A stretch of 64,000 nucleotides of DNA. Source: Sandaracinus amylolyticus (GTDB lineage: Bacteria; Myxococcota_A; Polyangia; Polyangiales; Sandaracinaceae). The notes beneath the pieces are model-generated. The model searched no databases, was not told the origin of the DNA, and worked only from the letters and a program-made list of their open reading frames with translations. Of this stretch, positions 53,547 through 62,638 are shown piece by piece; positions within the stretch are counted from its first letter, which is position 1, and every line of letters begins with the position of its first letter. A program made the position numbers and the translations under genes. The stretch lies in NCBI RefSeq assembly GCF_000737325.1, contig NZ_CP011125.1, positions 1,736,001 to 1,800,000 of the forward strand, read 5' to 3'.

Positions 53547-54011
53547 ATGCTGCGCGTGGTGGTGCTCGGCGCGAGCTCGCTCGCCGAGGTGTGTGCTCGA
53601 GCGATCGCGGAGGCGCGATCGGGCTGGGACGTGGTGCAGGTGCGCGACGAGGCTCGCGACGCCGGCCCTCGACGCCCCGCCGACGTCGCGCTCGCGGCGA
53701 TCGAGCTGCGCGACGAGGCCGCCGCGGACGCGCTGCTCGCTCGCGCTCCTGCGTGGATCGCGGGGATCCAGCAGCGGGGCGGAGGGCGCCTCGTGCTGGT
53801 GCTCGCGGCGCCGCACCACGCGCTCGCGGCGGTGCGCGCGCGGGCTGCGACGTTGCGCTCCACGCTGCGCGCGGTGCGCGTCGCGGTGCACACGCTCGTC
53901 CTCCTGACCTCGGAGTGGATCGACACCGCGATCACCGAGCGGATCGGCCGCCTGATCGTCCTGCTCACCGACGGGCAGCTCGAGGAGATCACCGTGCGAG
54001 GCTCGCGATGA
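53547..54011 (+). CDS. Hypothetical protein, alpha/beta fold
   Basis: 154 residues from ATG, 60 bp after the RND gene. A hydrophobic strand (L-R-V-V-V-L-G-A-S-S) begins the protein and two further strands (R-L-V-L-V-L-A-A, R-L-I-V-L-L-T) follow, with helices between, suggesting a Rossmann-like or receiver-like fold. The phosphate-accepting Asp of a receiver is not evident. The stop overlaps the next start by 4 bp (ATGA), so it belongs to the following envelope locus rather than to the efflux pair. Confidence 0.55.
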   Translation: MLRVVVLGASSLAEVCARAIAEARSGWDVVQVRDEARDAGPRRPADVALAAIELRDEAAADALLARAPAWIAGIQQRGGGRLVLVLAAPHHALAAVRARAATLRSTLRAVRVAVHTLVLLTSEWIDTAITERIGRLIVLLTDGQLEEITVRGSR

Positions 54012-55330
54012 GGACGTGCGCAGTGTGTCTGTTCGCCGCGTGGATCGCGCTCGCGTCTCCGGCCCTCGCGCAGGAGCGCCGGCCGCTGCCCGACTACGAT
54101 GGTCGCGTCGAGCCCGGCGACGACGCCGTCGACGCGCTGTTGTGGATCCCGCGTGTCGTCACGGCGCCGCTCTACGCGATCTCGGAGTTCGTCCTGCGCC
54201 GTCCGATCGGCTGGCTCCTGACCGAGGTCGAGCGCGCCGACGTGCTCCAGACGATCGCGGGGGTCCTGACGTTCGGCGCCGAGCGCAACATCGGAATCTT
54301 CCCGACTGCGTTCTTCGACTTCGGCCTCGTCCCGAGCGTCGGTATCTACGCATTCTGGAATCGATTCCTCTTCAGCGAGAATCGAATCTCGGTGCACGGC
54401 GCGACGTGGGGAGAAGACTGGCTCTCTCTGTCGGTCGCCGACCGCGTGGCGCTCACCGACGGAGTCGAGCTGTTCGTCTCGAACCGCTTGCTGCAGCGAC
54501 CCGACGCGATCTTCGGCGGAATCGGGCACACCGCGACCGCGAACGGTCGCGCCCGCTTCGGCGTGAGCATCGTCGAGACCCGCGTGGGGATCGACGCCGT
54601 GGGCATCGGTCCGTTCTCGATGCACGCCTCGCTGCAACACCGGAGCATCGGATTTCGCGACTCGAGTTGGGGTGATGACCCGACCATGTCGGAGTGGTTC
54701 GGACAACGATCCATGCCTCTACCGACCGGATATCCCGATGGATATCAGTCGCTCGGAGGGCGCATCACGGCGGCGCTCGACAGTCGTGCTCGGGGCGCAC
54801 CGCCGCAAGGTGGCGCGCGCGTCGGTGTGCTGCTCGGCGAGACGGGGACGATCGACGGAGCGCAGCGCGGCGCGTGGCTCGTGGTGGGCGGCGAGCTCGA
54901 GCTGGCCGCCGACATCGAGAGCCACCACGTGATCTCGGTGCGCGGCGAGGCCTCGGCGCTCACCGGCCACGACGGCGTCGCGATCCCGTTCTACGAGCTG
55001 CTCGATCCGGGCGGCACCGGGGCGATGCGCGGGTTCCTGGCCGGCACGCTGCGCGGAGAGAGCGTCGCCGCGATGACCCTCGAGTACGCGTGGCCGGTCT
55101 GGGTGTTCCTGAACGGTCGCCTCCACGTCACGTGCGGCAACGTGTTCGAGCGGCACTTCGCCGACTTCGCGGTCGAGCGACTGCGGCTCTCGTTCGGCAT
55201 CGGGCTCGAGCCGCGCATCGCGGGCGAGCACCCGTTCGATCTCCAGATCGCGCTCGGCACCAGCACGTTCGAGAACGGGACGAGCGTCGAGTCGGTGCGC
55301 TTCGTGGTCGGCGCGCGCAACGGACTGTGA
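54008..55330 (+). CDS. BamA/Omp85-type outer-membrane barrel protein (no POTRA domains)
   Basis: 440 residues from ATG overlapping the previous stop. The signal peptide ends A-L-A-Q. A short helical segment (50-100) is followed by a beta-barrel of about 330 residues: alternating strands, and near the end L-E-Y-A-W-P-V-W and L-R-L-S-F-G-I-G-L-E-P, as in the surface-antigen (Bac_surface_Ag) part of Omp85 proteins, while P-F-Y-E-L-L-D-P-G-G-T-G-A-M-R-G-F resembles the conserved loop 6 R-G-F motif. The usual N-terminal POTRA domains are missing. The next gene begins 6 bp downstream, so the two products probably act together. Confidence 0.75.
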   Translation: MRTCAVCLFAAWIALASPALAQERRPLPDYDGRVEPGDDAVDALLWIPRVVTAPLYAISEFVLRRPIGWLLTEVERADVLQTIAGVLTFGAERNIGIFPTAFFDFGLVPSVGIYAFWNRFLFSENRISVHGATWGEDWLSLSVADRVALTDGVELFVSNRLLQRPDAIFGGIGHTATANGRARFGVSIVETRVGIDAVGIGPFSMHASLQHRSIGFRDSSWGDDPTMSEWFGQRSMPLPTGYPDGYQSLGGRITAALDSRARGAPPQGGARVGVLLGETGTIDGAQRGAWLVVGGELELAADIESHHVISVRGEASALTGHDGVAIPFYELLDPGGTGAMRGFLAGTLRGESVAAMTLEYAWPVWVFLNGRLHVTCGNVFERHFADFAVERLRLSFGIGLEPRIAGEHPFDLQIALGTSTFENGTSVESVRFVVGARNGL

Positions 55331-55336
55331 GGGGAC

Positions 55337-57016
55337 ATGCACTCGCGACTCCACACCTCGATCGTCGCGCTCTGCCTGCTCACGGGCTGCGGCGCGTCGT
55401 TCCGCGCGTTCCCGATGGCCGATCCGATGTGGCGCGACGACGACGCGCGTCCGCTCTCGACGCGACCGCAGGTCCACTACAACCCGTGGGCGTGGGACGC
55501 GGTCGACAACACCACGTTCCGCCAGCTCTCCGAGCTCTGGACCTACGAGCGCGATCGCGAGGCGATGAACGTGAACGCGCTCGACGAGGTCCCGGACTCG
55601 TCGTGGTTCACGAACCGGATCGGTCGCGACGCCATGAGCCGCGAGGACCTCGCGCGCGGCGCGTGCTCCGAGGTCGAGGCGCCGCCGCCTCCGTGGGTCG
55701 TGATCCGCAGCAAGCCCGACGGGTCCGGGCCGGGGCTCGTGGTGCGCGCCTCCGACGGACGCACCTACCTCTTCAAGGTCGATCTCTCGCAGCCCGAGCG
55801 CGCCACCGCGGCCGACGCGATCGCGTCGCGGATCTTCCACGCCGCGGGGTACTTCGTGCCCTGCAATCGCGTGATCCACTTCGCGGCCGAGGACTTCACG
55901 CTCGCGCCCGACGCGCGCACCTCGGGGTCATCACCGCGCCCGCTGGTGCGCGCCGACGTCGACGCGATCCTCGCGCGCGCGGGCGCCGCACCGAACGGAC
56001 GGAGGCGCGGCAGCCTCAGCGCGTACATCGATGGCACGCCGCTCGGCGGGTGGCGCTTCGCGGGGCTGCGCGACGACGATCCGAACGACGTCGTGCCCCA
56101 CGAGCACCGTCGCGAGGTGCGCGGGATGTACGTGCTCTCGGCGTGGCTGAACCACATCGACTCGCGCGCCGAGAACAACATGGACAGCTGGATCGAGACC
56201 GAGCCCGGCCGCGGCTACGTCCGCCACTACGTGCTCGACACCGGCGACTCGTTCGGGATCGTCTGGCCGGTCGACGACGCGCTGTCGCGCCGCTTCGGTC
56301 ACTCGCACTACCTCGACATCCAGCACCTCGGCGAGGACTTCGTGAGCCTCGGCCTCGCGCAGCGCGCGTACACGGAGTCGCCCGATCGCCCCGAGCATCC
56401 GACGTTCGGCTTCTACACCGAGCGCGACTTCGTGCCCGATCAGTGGCGCAACGGATATCCGAACCCCGGGTTCGAGCGCAGGACCGAGCGCGACCTCGCG
56501 TGGATGACGCGCATCGTCGCGCGCCTGGGCGAGGCCGAGCTCGCGTTGCTCGTGGAGCAGGGCGCGTGGTCGGACCCTGCGCTGGGCACGGAGCTGCTGC
56601 GCATCCTCCTCGCGCGTCGTGCGCGGATCCTCGAGCGATGGCTCACGCGCCTGTCTCCGCTCGCGTGGCCGGTCGCGGCGCGCGAAGGAGGCGACGTCGA
56701 GATCTGCCTCGACGATCTCGCGGTGAGCAGCGGGCTCCGCGACGCGGACGGACGACGCTACGAGGCGCGCGTGTACCGCGGTCTTCCTCCACGGGCGAGC
56801 GATGCAGACGCGAGGGTGTCGGCTGCGAGCGCGCGCGTGTGCGTGCGGATCGCGCTGCCGCCCGGCGCGAGCGAGGAGTACGTCGTGGTCGACGTGATCG
56901 CGTCGAGCGAGGGCGCGGAGCGCACCGCGCCGGCGCGGGTGCACCTCTACGCGCTGTCGAGCGGAGAGGCTCGCGTGGTCGGTCTCGAACGTCCCGACTC
57001 GGAGCGCGCGCCGTGA
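55337..57016 (+). CDS. Exported lipoprotein with a kinase-like fold
   Basis: 559 residues from ATG. Lipobox L-T-G-C gives Cys18. Three motifs line up in the order of the HipA/PI-kinase/CotH kinase-like group: K147 in Y-L-F-K-V-D, D275 with N280-N281 in L-N-H-I-D-S-R-A-E-N-N-M-D, and D301 in Y-V-L-D-T-G-D-S-F-G, similar to a metal-binding D-F-G. The C-terminal 150 residues are a separate beta-rich domain. If correct it is a periplasmic or surface kinase-like protein. ATP is scarce outside the cytoplasm, so a ligand other than ATP or a scaffold role is possible. The barrel gene upstream and the next gene are tightly linked (6-bp gap and 4-bp overlap). Confidence 0.65.
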   Translation: MHSRLHTSIVALCLLTGCGASFRAFPMADPMWRDDDARPLSTRPQVHYNPWAWDAVDNTTFRQLSELWTYERDREAMNVNALDEVPDSSWFTNRIGRDAMSREDLARGACSEVEAPPPPWVVIRSKPDGSGPGLVVRASDGRTYLFKVDLSQPERATAADAIASRIFHAAGYFVPCNRVIHFAAEDFTLAPDARTSGSSPRPLVRADVDAILARAGAAPNGRRRGSLSAYIDGTPLGGWRFAGLRDDDPNDVVPHEHRREVRGMYVLSAWLNHIDSRAENNMDSWIETEPGRGYVRHYVLDTGDSFGIVWPVDDALSRRFGHSHYLDIQHLGEDFVSLGLAQRAYTESPDRPEHPTFGFYTERDFVPDQWRNGYPNPGFERRTERDLAWMTRIVARLGEAELALLVEQGAWSDPALGTELLRILLARRARILERWLTRLSPLAWPVAAREGGDVEICLDDLAVSSGLRDADGRRYEARVYRGLPPRASDADARVSAASARVCVRIALPPGASEEYVVVDVIASSEGAERTAPARVHLYALSSGEARVVGLERPDSERAP

Positions 57017-57459
57017 CCGAGCGGGGCGCCGCGATCGTCGTGCGGCTCACGGCGCTGCGTGCGGCGCCGACGCCCGAGTGGCAGGCGCGCGCGAGGAGCC
57101 TCGTGAGCCGGCTCGCGATGCGTCGCGAGCAAGTGGTGCTGGCGGTGCCGGTCCGATCGACGGCCGACGACGACGTGTGCGCGATCCAAGCCGCGCTCAG
57201 CGACCTGCGCGACGCGATCGGCGCTCGCCTGCACGTCGTGGTGGTGGTCCCGAGGCGGCGCGGCATCGCGTCACCGGCGCGGCCGCGGCCCTTGGGCGAG
57301 CCGTGGGACTTCGAGCTCGCGCCGGGCGAGCTCGAGCGCGCCGCGGCGTTGGCGATCGAGCACGGGATCGACGAGCTCGTGCTGTGCGCGCCGACCCGAC
57401 GCGCGCACGTCGCAATCGCGTCCAACGACGCGCCAGCCGCAGCGCGCAGAACCGCGTAG
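57013..57459 (+). CDS. Hypothetical small protein
   Basis: 148 residues from a GTG overlapping the previous stop (GTGA). It has strand-like segments (A-I-V-V-R-L-T-A-L, E-Q-V-V-L-A-V-P-V, L-H-V-V-V-V-V-P) and Arg-rich helices, plausibly an alpha/beta fold. No family is recognised. It closes the four-gene envelope locus that begins at 53547. The next gene starts 39 bp downstream. Confidence 0.5.
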   Translation: MTERGAAIVVRLTALRAAPTPEWQARARSLVSRLAMRREQVVLAVPVRSTADDDVCAIQAALSDLRDAIGARLHVVVVVPRRRGIASPARPRPLGEPWDFELAPGELERAAALAIEHGIDELVLCAPTRRAHVAIASNDAPAAARRTA

Positions 57460-57498
57460 CGCGCGTCACGCCGCGCGTTCTTCCCGACGGAGCCGAAC

Positions 57499-59094
57499 AT
57501 GGCGAGGACCCCCGCGAGCGCGCGCACCAGCGCCGCGCCGATTCCCTGCGCGCAGCGCTCGATCGCGCTCGCGGACGCGCCCGCCGAGGGCGCGGACCAC
57601 CCGCGTGTCGCCGCGCTCGATCTCGGATCGAACAGCTTCCATCTCGTGCTCGCGTCGATCGAGCGAGGGACGCCGCACGTCTACGATCGCCGGCGCGAGC
57701 GCGTCGCGCTCGGCTCGGGTCTGCGTGATGGCCGGCCGCTCGACCGCGCCGCGCGTGCGCGCGCGATCGCGTGCCTCGAGCGGTTCGCGGAGCTGGTCCG
57801 ACCGCTGCCCGTCGGACGGGTCCGGGTGGTCGGCACCGACTCGCTGCGTCGTGCGTCGGACGGGCCCGAGCTCGTCGCGCGCGCCGAGACGCTGCTCGGC
57901 CACCGCGTCAAGATCGTGCCCGGGCCCGAAGAGGCGCGTCTGGTGTGGCGCGGCGTGTCCGCGATGCACCCGCCTGCGGCGCGCGAGCGACGCCTCGTGG
58001 TCGACGTCGGCGGCGGCAGCACCGAGCTCGTGACGGGCACCGGCTGGACGACGCGCGAGGCACACAGCACGCCGATGGGCTGCATCCGCTTCACCGAGCG
58101 CTTCTTTCCCGGCGCGCGGATCTCGAGGAAGCGCTACGAGCGCGCGCGTGACGCGGCGATGCTCGAGCTGCGTCCGTTCGCAGCGCGGCTGCGCGCTCCG
58201 GGGATCGATCGTGTGCTCGGATCGTCGGGCACGATGCGCGCGATCGGAGACATCGTGGAGGCGCGCGGCGATGCGGCGCGCGGCACGATCACGCGACGCG
58301 GCGTGGACGCGCTGATCGAGAAGGTGTGCGACGCCGACACCCTCGCGGACATCGACGTCGAGGGCCTCGCCGACGAGCGCCGGCCGGTGCTGCCGGGCGG
58401 GCTCGCGATCGTGGACGCGGTGATGCGCACGTTCGACCTCGGCTCGATCGACGTCGCCGACGGAGCGCTGCGCGAGGGGCTCTTGATGGAGCTCGTCGGA
58501 CGCCTCGAGAGCGACGACGTGCGCGACGACACGATCGCGGCGTTCCGTGCGCGCCACGGCATCGACGCGGCACACGCGCGGCGGGTGCGGGCGACGGCCG
58601 AGGCGCTGTTCGACGCGGTGGCGAGCGACTGGGATCTCGGCGACGTCGAGCTCCGGCGATGGCTCGGGTGGGCGGCAGAGCTGCACGAGCTCGGGCTCTC
58701 GGTGTCGCGGAGTGGCGTCGCGCGACACGGCGCGTACCTCGTCGCGAACGCCGACGCACCGGGGTTCTCGCGCGACGAGCTCGAGGCGGTCGCGACGCTC
58801 GTCCGCACCCATCGCGGCCGGCTCGATCGCGACATGTTCGAGCCGACGCGGCGCGGATCGCGGCGCGCGCTCAAGCGCCTCGCCGTGCTGCTGCGAATCG
58901 CGGTGGCGCTGCACGCGGATCGCGCCGCGGTCACAGCGATCCCGTCGGCGCGCGCGGCACGTCGCGCGGTGGAGCTCACCGTCCCGCGGGAGTGGATCGC
59001 ATCGCGCTCGCTCGTCGCCGCGGACCTCGCGGCGCACGCGGCGCAGATCCAGCGGATCGGGCTCGAGCTCGAGATCCGCACCGCGGAGGGCTGA
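57499..59094 (+). CDS. Ppx/GppA phosphatase family protein (second copy)
   Basis: 531 residues from ATG. L-D-L-G-S-N-S-F-H-L is the first phosphate loop; P-G-P-E-E-A-R-L and V-D-V-G-G-G-S-T-E-L follow as in GppA and Ppx. The C-terminal HD-like part has L-H-E-L-G with the later His-Asp pattern (R-H-G-A-Y-L). About 35 residues precede the usual start of the fold. It shares the family but not close sequence with the copy at 40059-41603. The enzyme should act on polyphosphate or pppGpp. Confidence 0.85.
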   Translation: MARTPASARTSAAPIPCAQRSIALADAPAEGADHPRVAALDLGSNSFHLVLASIERGTPHVYDRRRERVALGSGLRDGRPLDRAARARAIACLERFAELVRPLPVGRVRVVGTDSLRRASDGPELVARAETLLGHRVKIVPGPEEARLVWRGVSAMHPPAARERRLVVDVGGGSTELVTGTGWTTREAHSTPMGCIRFTERFFPGARISRKRYERARDAAMLELRPFAARLRAPGIDRVLGSSGTMRAIGDIVEARGDAARGTITRRGVDALIEKVCDADTLADIDVEGLADERRPVLPGGLAIVDAVMRTFDLGSIDVADGALREGLLMELVGRLESDDVRDDTIAAFRARHGIDAAHARRVRATAEALFDAVASDWDLGDVELRRWLGWAAELHELGLSVSRSGVARHGAYLVANADAPGFSRDELEAVATLVRTHRGRLDRDMFEPTRRGSRRALKRLAVLLRIAVALHADRAAVTAIPSARAARRAVELTVPREWIASRSLVAADLAAHAAQIQRIGLELEIRTAEG

Positions 59095-59112
59095 GCTCGA
59101 TCGCGCTCGAGC

Positions 59113-61689
59113 ATGCCGGCCAGCACGACCAGGCTCGCGCTGCTCTACGGCACGCTGCTCGCTGGGCACGCGCTCAACGAGACGGCGCGCGACGCCCTCT
59201 ACCTCGCGCGCCATCCGCCGGGCTCGCTGCCGGCGGTGTACGTGGCGCTCGCGTTCGTCGTCGGCGCAGTGTCGTGGGTCGTGCAGCGGATCCCCGACGG
59301 ATCGCGACCGGCGCGACGCATCGTGGCGATCCTCGCGCTCGGCGCGCTCGTGTCGACCTCGTTCGCGATCGCCGCGCAGCGCGCCGACTCCGGCTGGAGC
59401 ACCGCGCTCTACGTGTGGTCCGGCGTCTTCGGGATGATCTCGACGAGCTCGATGTGGGCGTGGATGTCGGCGGGATCGGATGTGGGCCACGCGCGACGCG
59501 ACTTCGCGCGCATCGGTGTCGGCGGGCTGCTCGGCGCGATCGTGGGGTCGCTCGCCGCGGCGGCGATCGGGCACCTCGCCTCGAGCGCGTGGTCGCTGAT
59601 CGCGGCGGCGTGCGCGCTCGCCCTCGCGGCGATCGGGGTCGCGTGGACCGCTCGTCGCGAGCCCGCCGTGATCCCGGAGGGCCGCGCGCCGAGCGCGGGC
59701 AGCGTTCGCGCGCAGGCGCGCTACGCGATGCAGCTCTTCGTGTTCGTGTCGCTCGGAGCCGCGGTGCTCACCGCCGGTGATCTCGTGTTCAAGGCGACGA
59801 TCGCCGAGCACACCGCGCGCGGCGATCTCGCCGCCGTGTTCGGCGTGCTCTCCGCGTCGACGTCGCTCGCGGCGCTCGTCGTGCAGCTCGCGCTCACGCC
59901 ATTCCTCCTGCGCCGCTTCGGGCTCCAGACCGCGATGATCGTGCTCCCCGCGTCGCTCGGCGCGTTCGTCGCGATCGGGATCGGCGGCGCGCCGGCGCTC
60001 GCCGCGGTGGGCCTGCGCGCGAGCGCGGGCGCGCTCCAGCACTCGCTGCACGGCACCGCGACCGAGCTCCTCTTCATGCCCTTCGAGCTCGACCTGCGCC
60101 GCCGGCTCAAGCTCACGTTCCAGACCGTCGGTCACCGCGCGGGACAAGCCCTCGGTGCGCTCACCATCGCGCTGGCGCTCGCGCTCGGTGGGAGCGCCTC
60201 GTCGCCCGCCGTCCTCGCGATCGTGCTCGGGCTCGCCCTGCTCTGGATCGCGGTCGCAGTGGGTACCCACCGCCGGTACCTCACGATCTTCCGCTCGCGG
60301 CTCGACGGCTTCGAGCCCGATCCGCGCATCCCGCTGCCGAGCCCCGCGCTCGGCGCGCAGGCGCTCGAGACCGTGCTCCGCTCGCTCTCGCTCGACGCGA
60401 CGAAGTGCCTCTCTGCGCTGCGCCTGCTCGAGCGACACGGGCGCGCCGAGCTCGTGCCCACGTCGCTGCTCGCGCATCCGTCCACCGCGGTGGTGCTCGC
60501 GACGACCGAGCTCCTGGTGCGCGCGGACCGCACCGATGCCTCGGCGCACCTCGTCCGGCTCCTCGCGCGCTCCGACGACGTGGTGCGAGCGCGCGCGGCC
60601 GCGGCGCTGCTCGAGCTCGGCGCGAGCACGCTCGACGTCGAGCCGCTCCTCGCGGATCGCTCGGCTGCGGTGCGCGCCGTGGCGCGCGTGGTGCTTGCGA
60701 CGCGCGCCGGAGAGGACGCGGCCGCGCGGCTCACCGAGCTCGTCGACGCCGCCGAGAGCGCCGACCCCGAGACGCGGATCGCGATCTTGCGCGCGCTCGC
60801 GCACGCGCCCGCGCGGCCCGAGCTCGACGTGTTGGTCACGCGGCTCGTCGCGCGCGGTGGGCCCGAGATCGCCGACGAGCTCGCGACGCTCGCGATCTCG
60901 CGGCCTCACCGCGCGCTGGCGGGCGTGCTCGTCGACCGGCTCTCCGCGCGACCCACGCGCGCCGCGGTGCACCAGGCGCTCGTCGCGATCGGCGATGCCG
61001 GCCTCGAGGCGCTGGTCGCCCGGATCGGCGACGCGCCGCGCGCGATGCGCCTGCTGCTCCCCGACGCGATCGCCGCGCACCTCACGCCGCGAGCAGGCGC
61101 CGCGCTCCGCGACTGGCTCGACTCCGAGGACGACGGCGCGGTGCGCTACCGGATCTTGCGCGCGATGGGCCGCTTCGCACGCGAGGGCGGACCGCTGCCG
61201 CACGACGTCGCTCGCACGATGGATCGACTGCTCGAGCGCACGCTGCGCCGCCTCGTGAAGCTCGCGTCGTGGCGCGCTCACGTGCACGCACGCTACGGCG
61301 AGCTCGCGCGGACGGACGCGCACGTCGCGCTGCTCGACGCGCTCCTCCTCGACAAGCAGCGCGCGACGATGGAGCGCGCCTTTCGGGTGATCGGGCTCCG
61401 CGGGCTGCGCGGCGAAGATCCCGAGGTGCTCTTCCGCGGCCTGCGCGCCGGCGATCGGACGTCGCGCGAGAGCGCGCGCGAGCTCCTCGATCATGCGCTC
61501 GACGGACGCGTGCGCGATGCGCTCCTCGCGCTCACCGACGACGACCCCGTGGCGTCGCAGGCGTCGCGCGCCGCGGCCGCGCTGGGCGTGACGCTGGCGA
61601 TCGATCCCGACGCGATCGAGCGCGAGCTCGCGGCCGACGGTAGCGACATGGTGCGACGCGTCGCCGCCCGTGCAGCGGGGCGTCGATGA
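59113..61689 (+). CDS. NTT (ADP/ATP translocase-like) membrane protein fused to HEAT repeats
   Basis: 858 residues from ATG. Residues 1-400 have about 10-12 hydrophobic helices in the layout of NTT-family carriers (N-E-T-A-R-D-A-L-Y-L-A, V-Y-V-W-S-G-V-F-G-M-I-S and F-E-L-D-L-R-R-R-L-K-L-T-F). Residues 420-858 are HEAT-type helical repeats (V-R-A-R-A-A-A-A-L-L-E-L, V-R-R-V-A-A-R-A). Nucleotide exchange by NTT proteins is best known from intracellular bacteria and plastids; here the conserved Lys/Glu positions could not be checked, so transport is not claimed. The stop overlaps the next start by 4 bp. Confidence 0.75.
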   Translation: MPASTTRLALLYGTLLAGHALNETARDALYLARHPPGSLPAVYVALAFVVGAVSWVVQRIPDGSRPARRIVAILALGALVSTSFAIAAQRADSGWSTALYVWSGVFGMISTSSMWAWMSAGSDVGHARRDFARIGVGGLLGAIVGSLAAAAIGHLASSAWSLIAAACALALAAIGVAWTARREPAVIPEGRAPSAGSVRAQARYAMQLFVFVSLGAAVLTAGDLVFKATIAEHTARGDLAAVFGVLSASTSLAALVVQLALTPFLLRRFGLQTAMIVLPASLGAFVAIGIGGAPALAAVGLRASAGALQHSLHGTATELLFMPFELDLRRRLKLTFQTVGHRAGQALGALTIALALALGGSASSPAVLAIVLGLALLWIAVAVGTHRRYLTIFRSRLDGFEPDPRIPLPSPALGAQALETVLRSLSLDATKCLSALRLLERHGRAELVPTSLLAHPSTAVVLATTELLVRADRTDASAHLVRLLARSDDVVRARAAAALLELGASTLDVEPLLADRSAAVRAVARVVLATRAGEDAAARLTELVDAAESADPETRIAILRALAHAPARPELDVLVTRLVARGGPEIADELATLAISRPHRALAGVLVDRLSARPTRAAVHQALVAIGDAGLEALVARIGDAPRAMRLLLPDAIAAHLTPRAGAALRDWLDSEDDGAVRYRILRAMGRFAREGGPLPHDVARTMDRLLERTLRRLVKLASWRAHVHARYGELARTDAHVALLDALLLDKQRATMERAFRVIGLRGLRGEDPEVLFRGLRAGDRTSRESARELLDHALDGRVRDALLALTDDDPVASQASRAAAALGVTLAIDPDAIERELAADGSDMVRRVAARAAGRR

Positions 61690-62588
61690 GCGACGCGACG
61701 GCGAGCGCCGAGCGCGAGCTCTGGGGACTGCGGCTCGCGCAGCTGTTCGCGCTCCCGCTCGCGAGCGCGGGACCGCTCGTGCAGCGTGGGCGTCTGCGTC
61801 GCTTCGCGCCGCGCGACATCCTCGCGGCTCCGGGCCGTCCGCTCGACGAGCTCCACTGGGTGCTCGACGGATCGGTCGAGGTGACGCGCCTCGGTCGCGC
61901 GTATGGTCGTGCGGGCGCGGGCGACGCCGTCGCGGCGATCGTCGCGTGGGCGCGCGATCCGATCGGCGTCGGTGCGATCGCGACCACGACGACGCACACG
62001 CTCTCGTTCCCCGCCGATCGTCTCTCGACGCTGCTCGAGGGACGCTCGCCGCTCTTCGAGCCTTCGCTGCGCAGCGTCGCGCGCGACGCGATCGCGATCC
62101 GCAGGCGGCTCGGCGCGAGCGCAGGCTACGTGCCCGGCGCCGACGCGGAGCGCGCGCCCGACCTCCTCGATCCCGTCGACCGCATGCTGCTGGTGCGCGA
62201 CGCCACCGGGGGCGCGCGCAACACGCGCATCGAGGCGATCGCGGACCTCGCGTCGGTCGCGATGCCGGTCGAGCTCGCGGCGGGACAGGCGCTCTGGCGC
62301 GCCGGCGACGCGCGCAGCGGCTGGTGCCTGCTGCTCGCGTCGGGCGAGATCATCGGTCGCGCCCGCGAGCCCGATCAGACCTTCGTGCACCGGCGCGGCG
62401 ACGCCGCCGGTCTGCTCGACGCGTTCGCCGCGACGCCGCGATGGTACGACGCGACCGTGCAGCGCACCGCGTCGGCGCTCCGCATCGAGCGCGACGATCT
62501 CCTCGAGATCATCGGCGATCACCCGGCGCTCCAGGACGAGATGTTCCAACGGATGGGCGGCGCCGCGCTGCGCGCGCTCGATCGCTGA
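61686..62588 (+). CDS. Cyclic nucleotide-binding-domain-like protein
   Basis: 300 residues from ATG overlapping the previous stop (ATGA). Two segments look like CRP-type cNMP-binding domains: one around 40-130 (F-A-P-R-D-I-L-A-A-P-G-R-P-L-D-E-L-H-W-V-L-D-G-S-V-E-V) and one around 200-285 (L-A-A-G-Q-A-L-W-R-A-G-D, W-C-L-L-L-A-S-G-E-I-I-G). The phosphate-binding R-A-A motif is not evident, so nucleotide binding is uncertain. No DNA-binding helix-turn-helix follows. In some bacteria HEAT, cNMP and NTT-type regions occur in one protein; here they are separate neighbours. Confidence 0.7.
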   Translation: MSDATASAERELWGLRLAQLFALPLASAGPLVQRGRLRRFAPRDILAAPGRPLDELHWVLDGSVEVTRLGRAYGRAGAGDAVAAIVAWARDPIGVGAIATTTTHTLSFPADRLSTLLEGRSPLFEPSLRSVARDAIAIRRRLGASAGYVPGADAERAPDLLDPVDRMLLVRDATGGARNTRIEAIADLASVAMPVELAAGQALWRAGDARSGWCLLLASGEIIGRAREPDQTFVHRRGDAAGLLDAFAATPRWYDATVQRTASALRIERDDLLEIIGDHPALQDEMFQRMGGAALRALDR

Positions 62589-62638
62589 ACCACAAGCGCA
62601 TCCAACGCGGCGATCGTGATCGGCGGCACGCCGGATCG

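Noticed and set aside
50085-53891. Long antisense open frame opposite the RND pump
   Set aside because: Composition is Arg/His/Asp-rich noise; the plus strand has an intact, motif-rich pump.
57466-61494. Long antisense open frame opposite the Ppx/GppA and NTT-HEAT genes
   Set aside because: Same GC artefact; no recognisable domain, and it crosses two clear genes.
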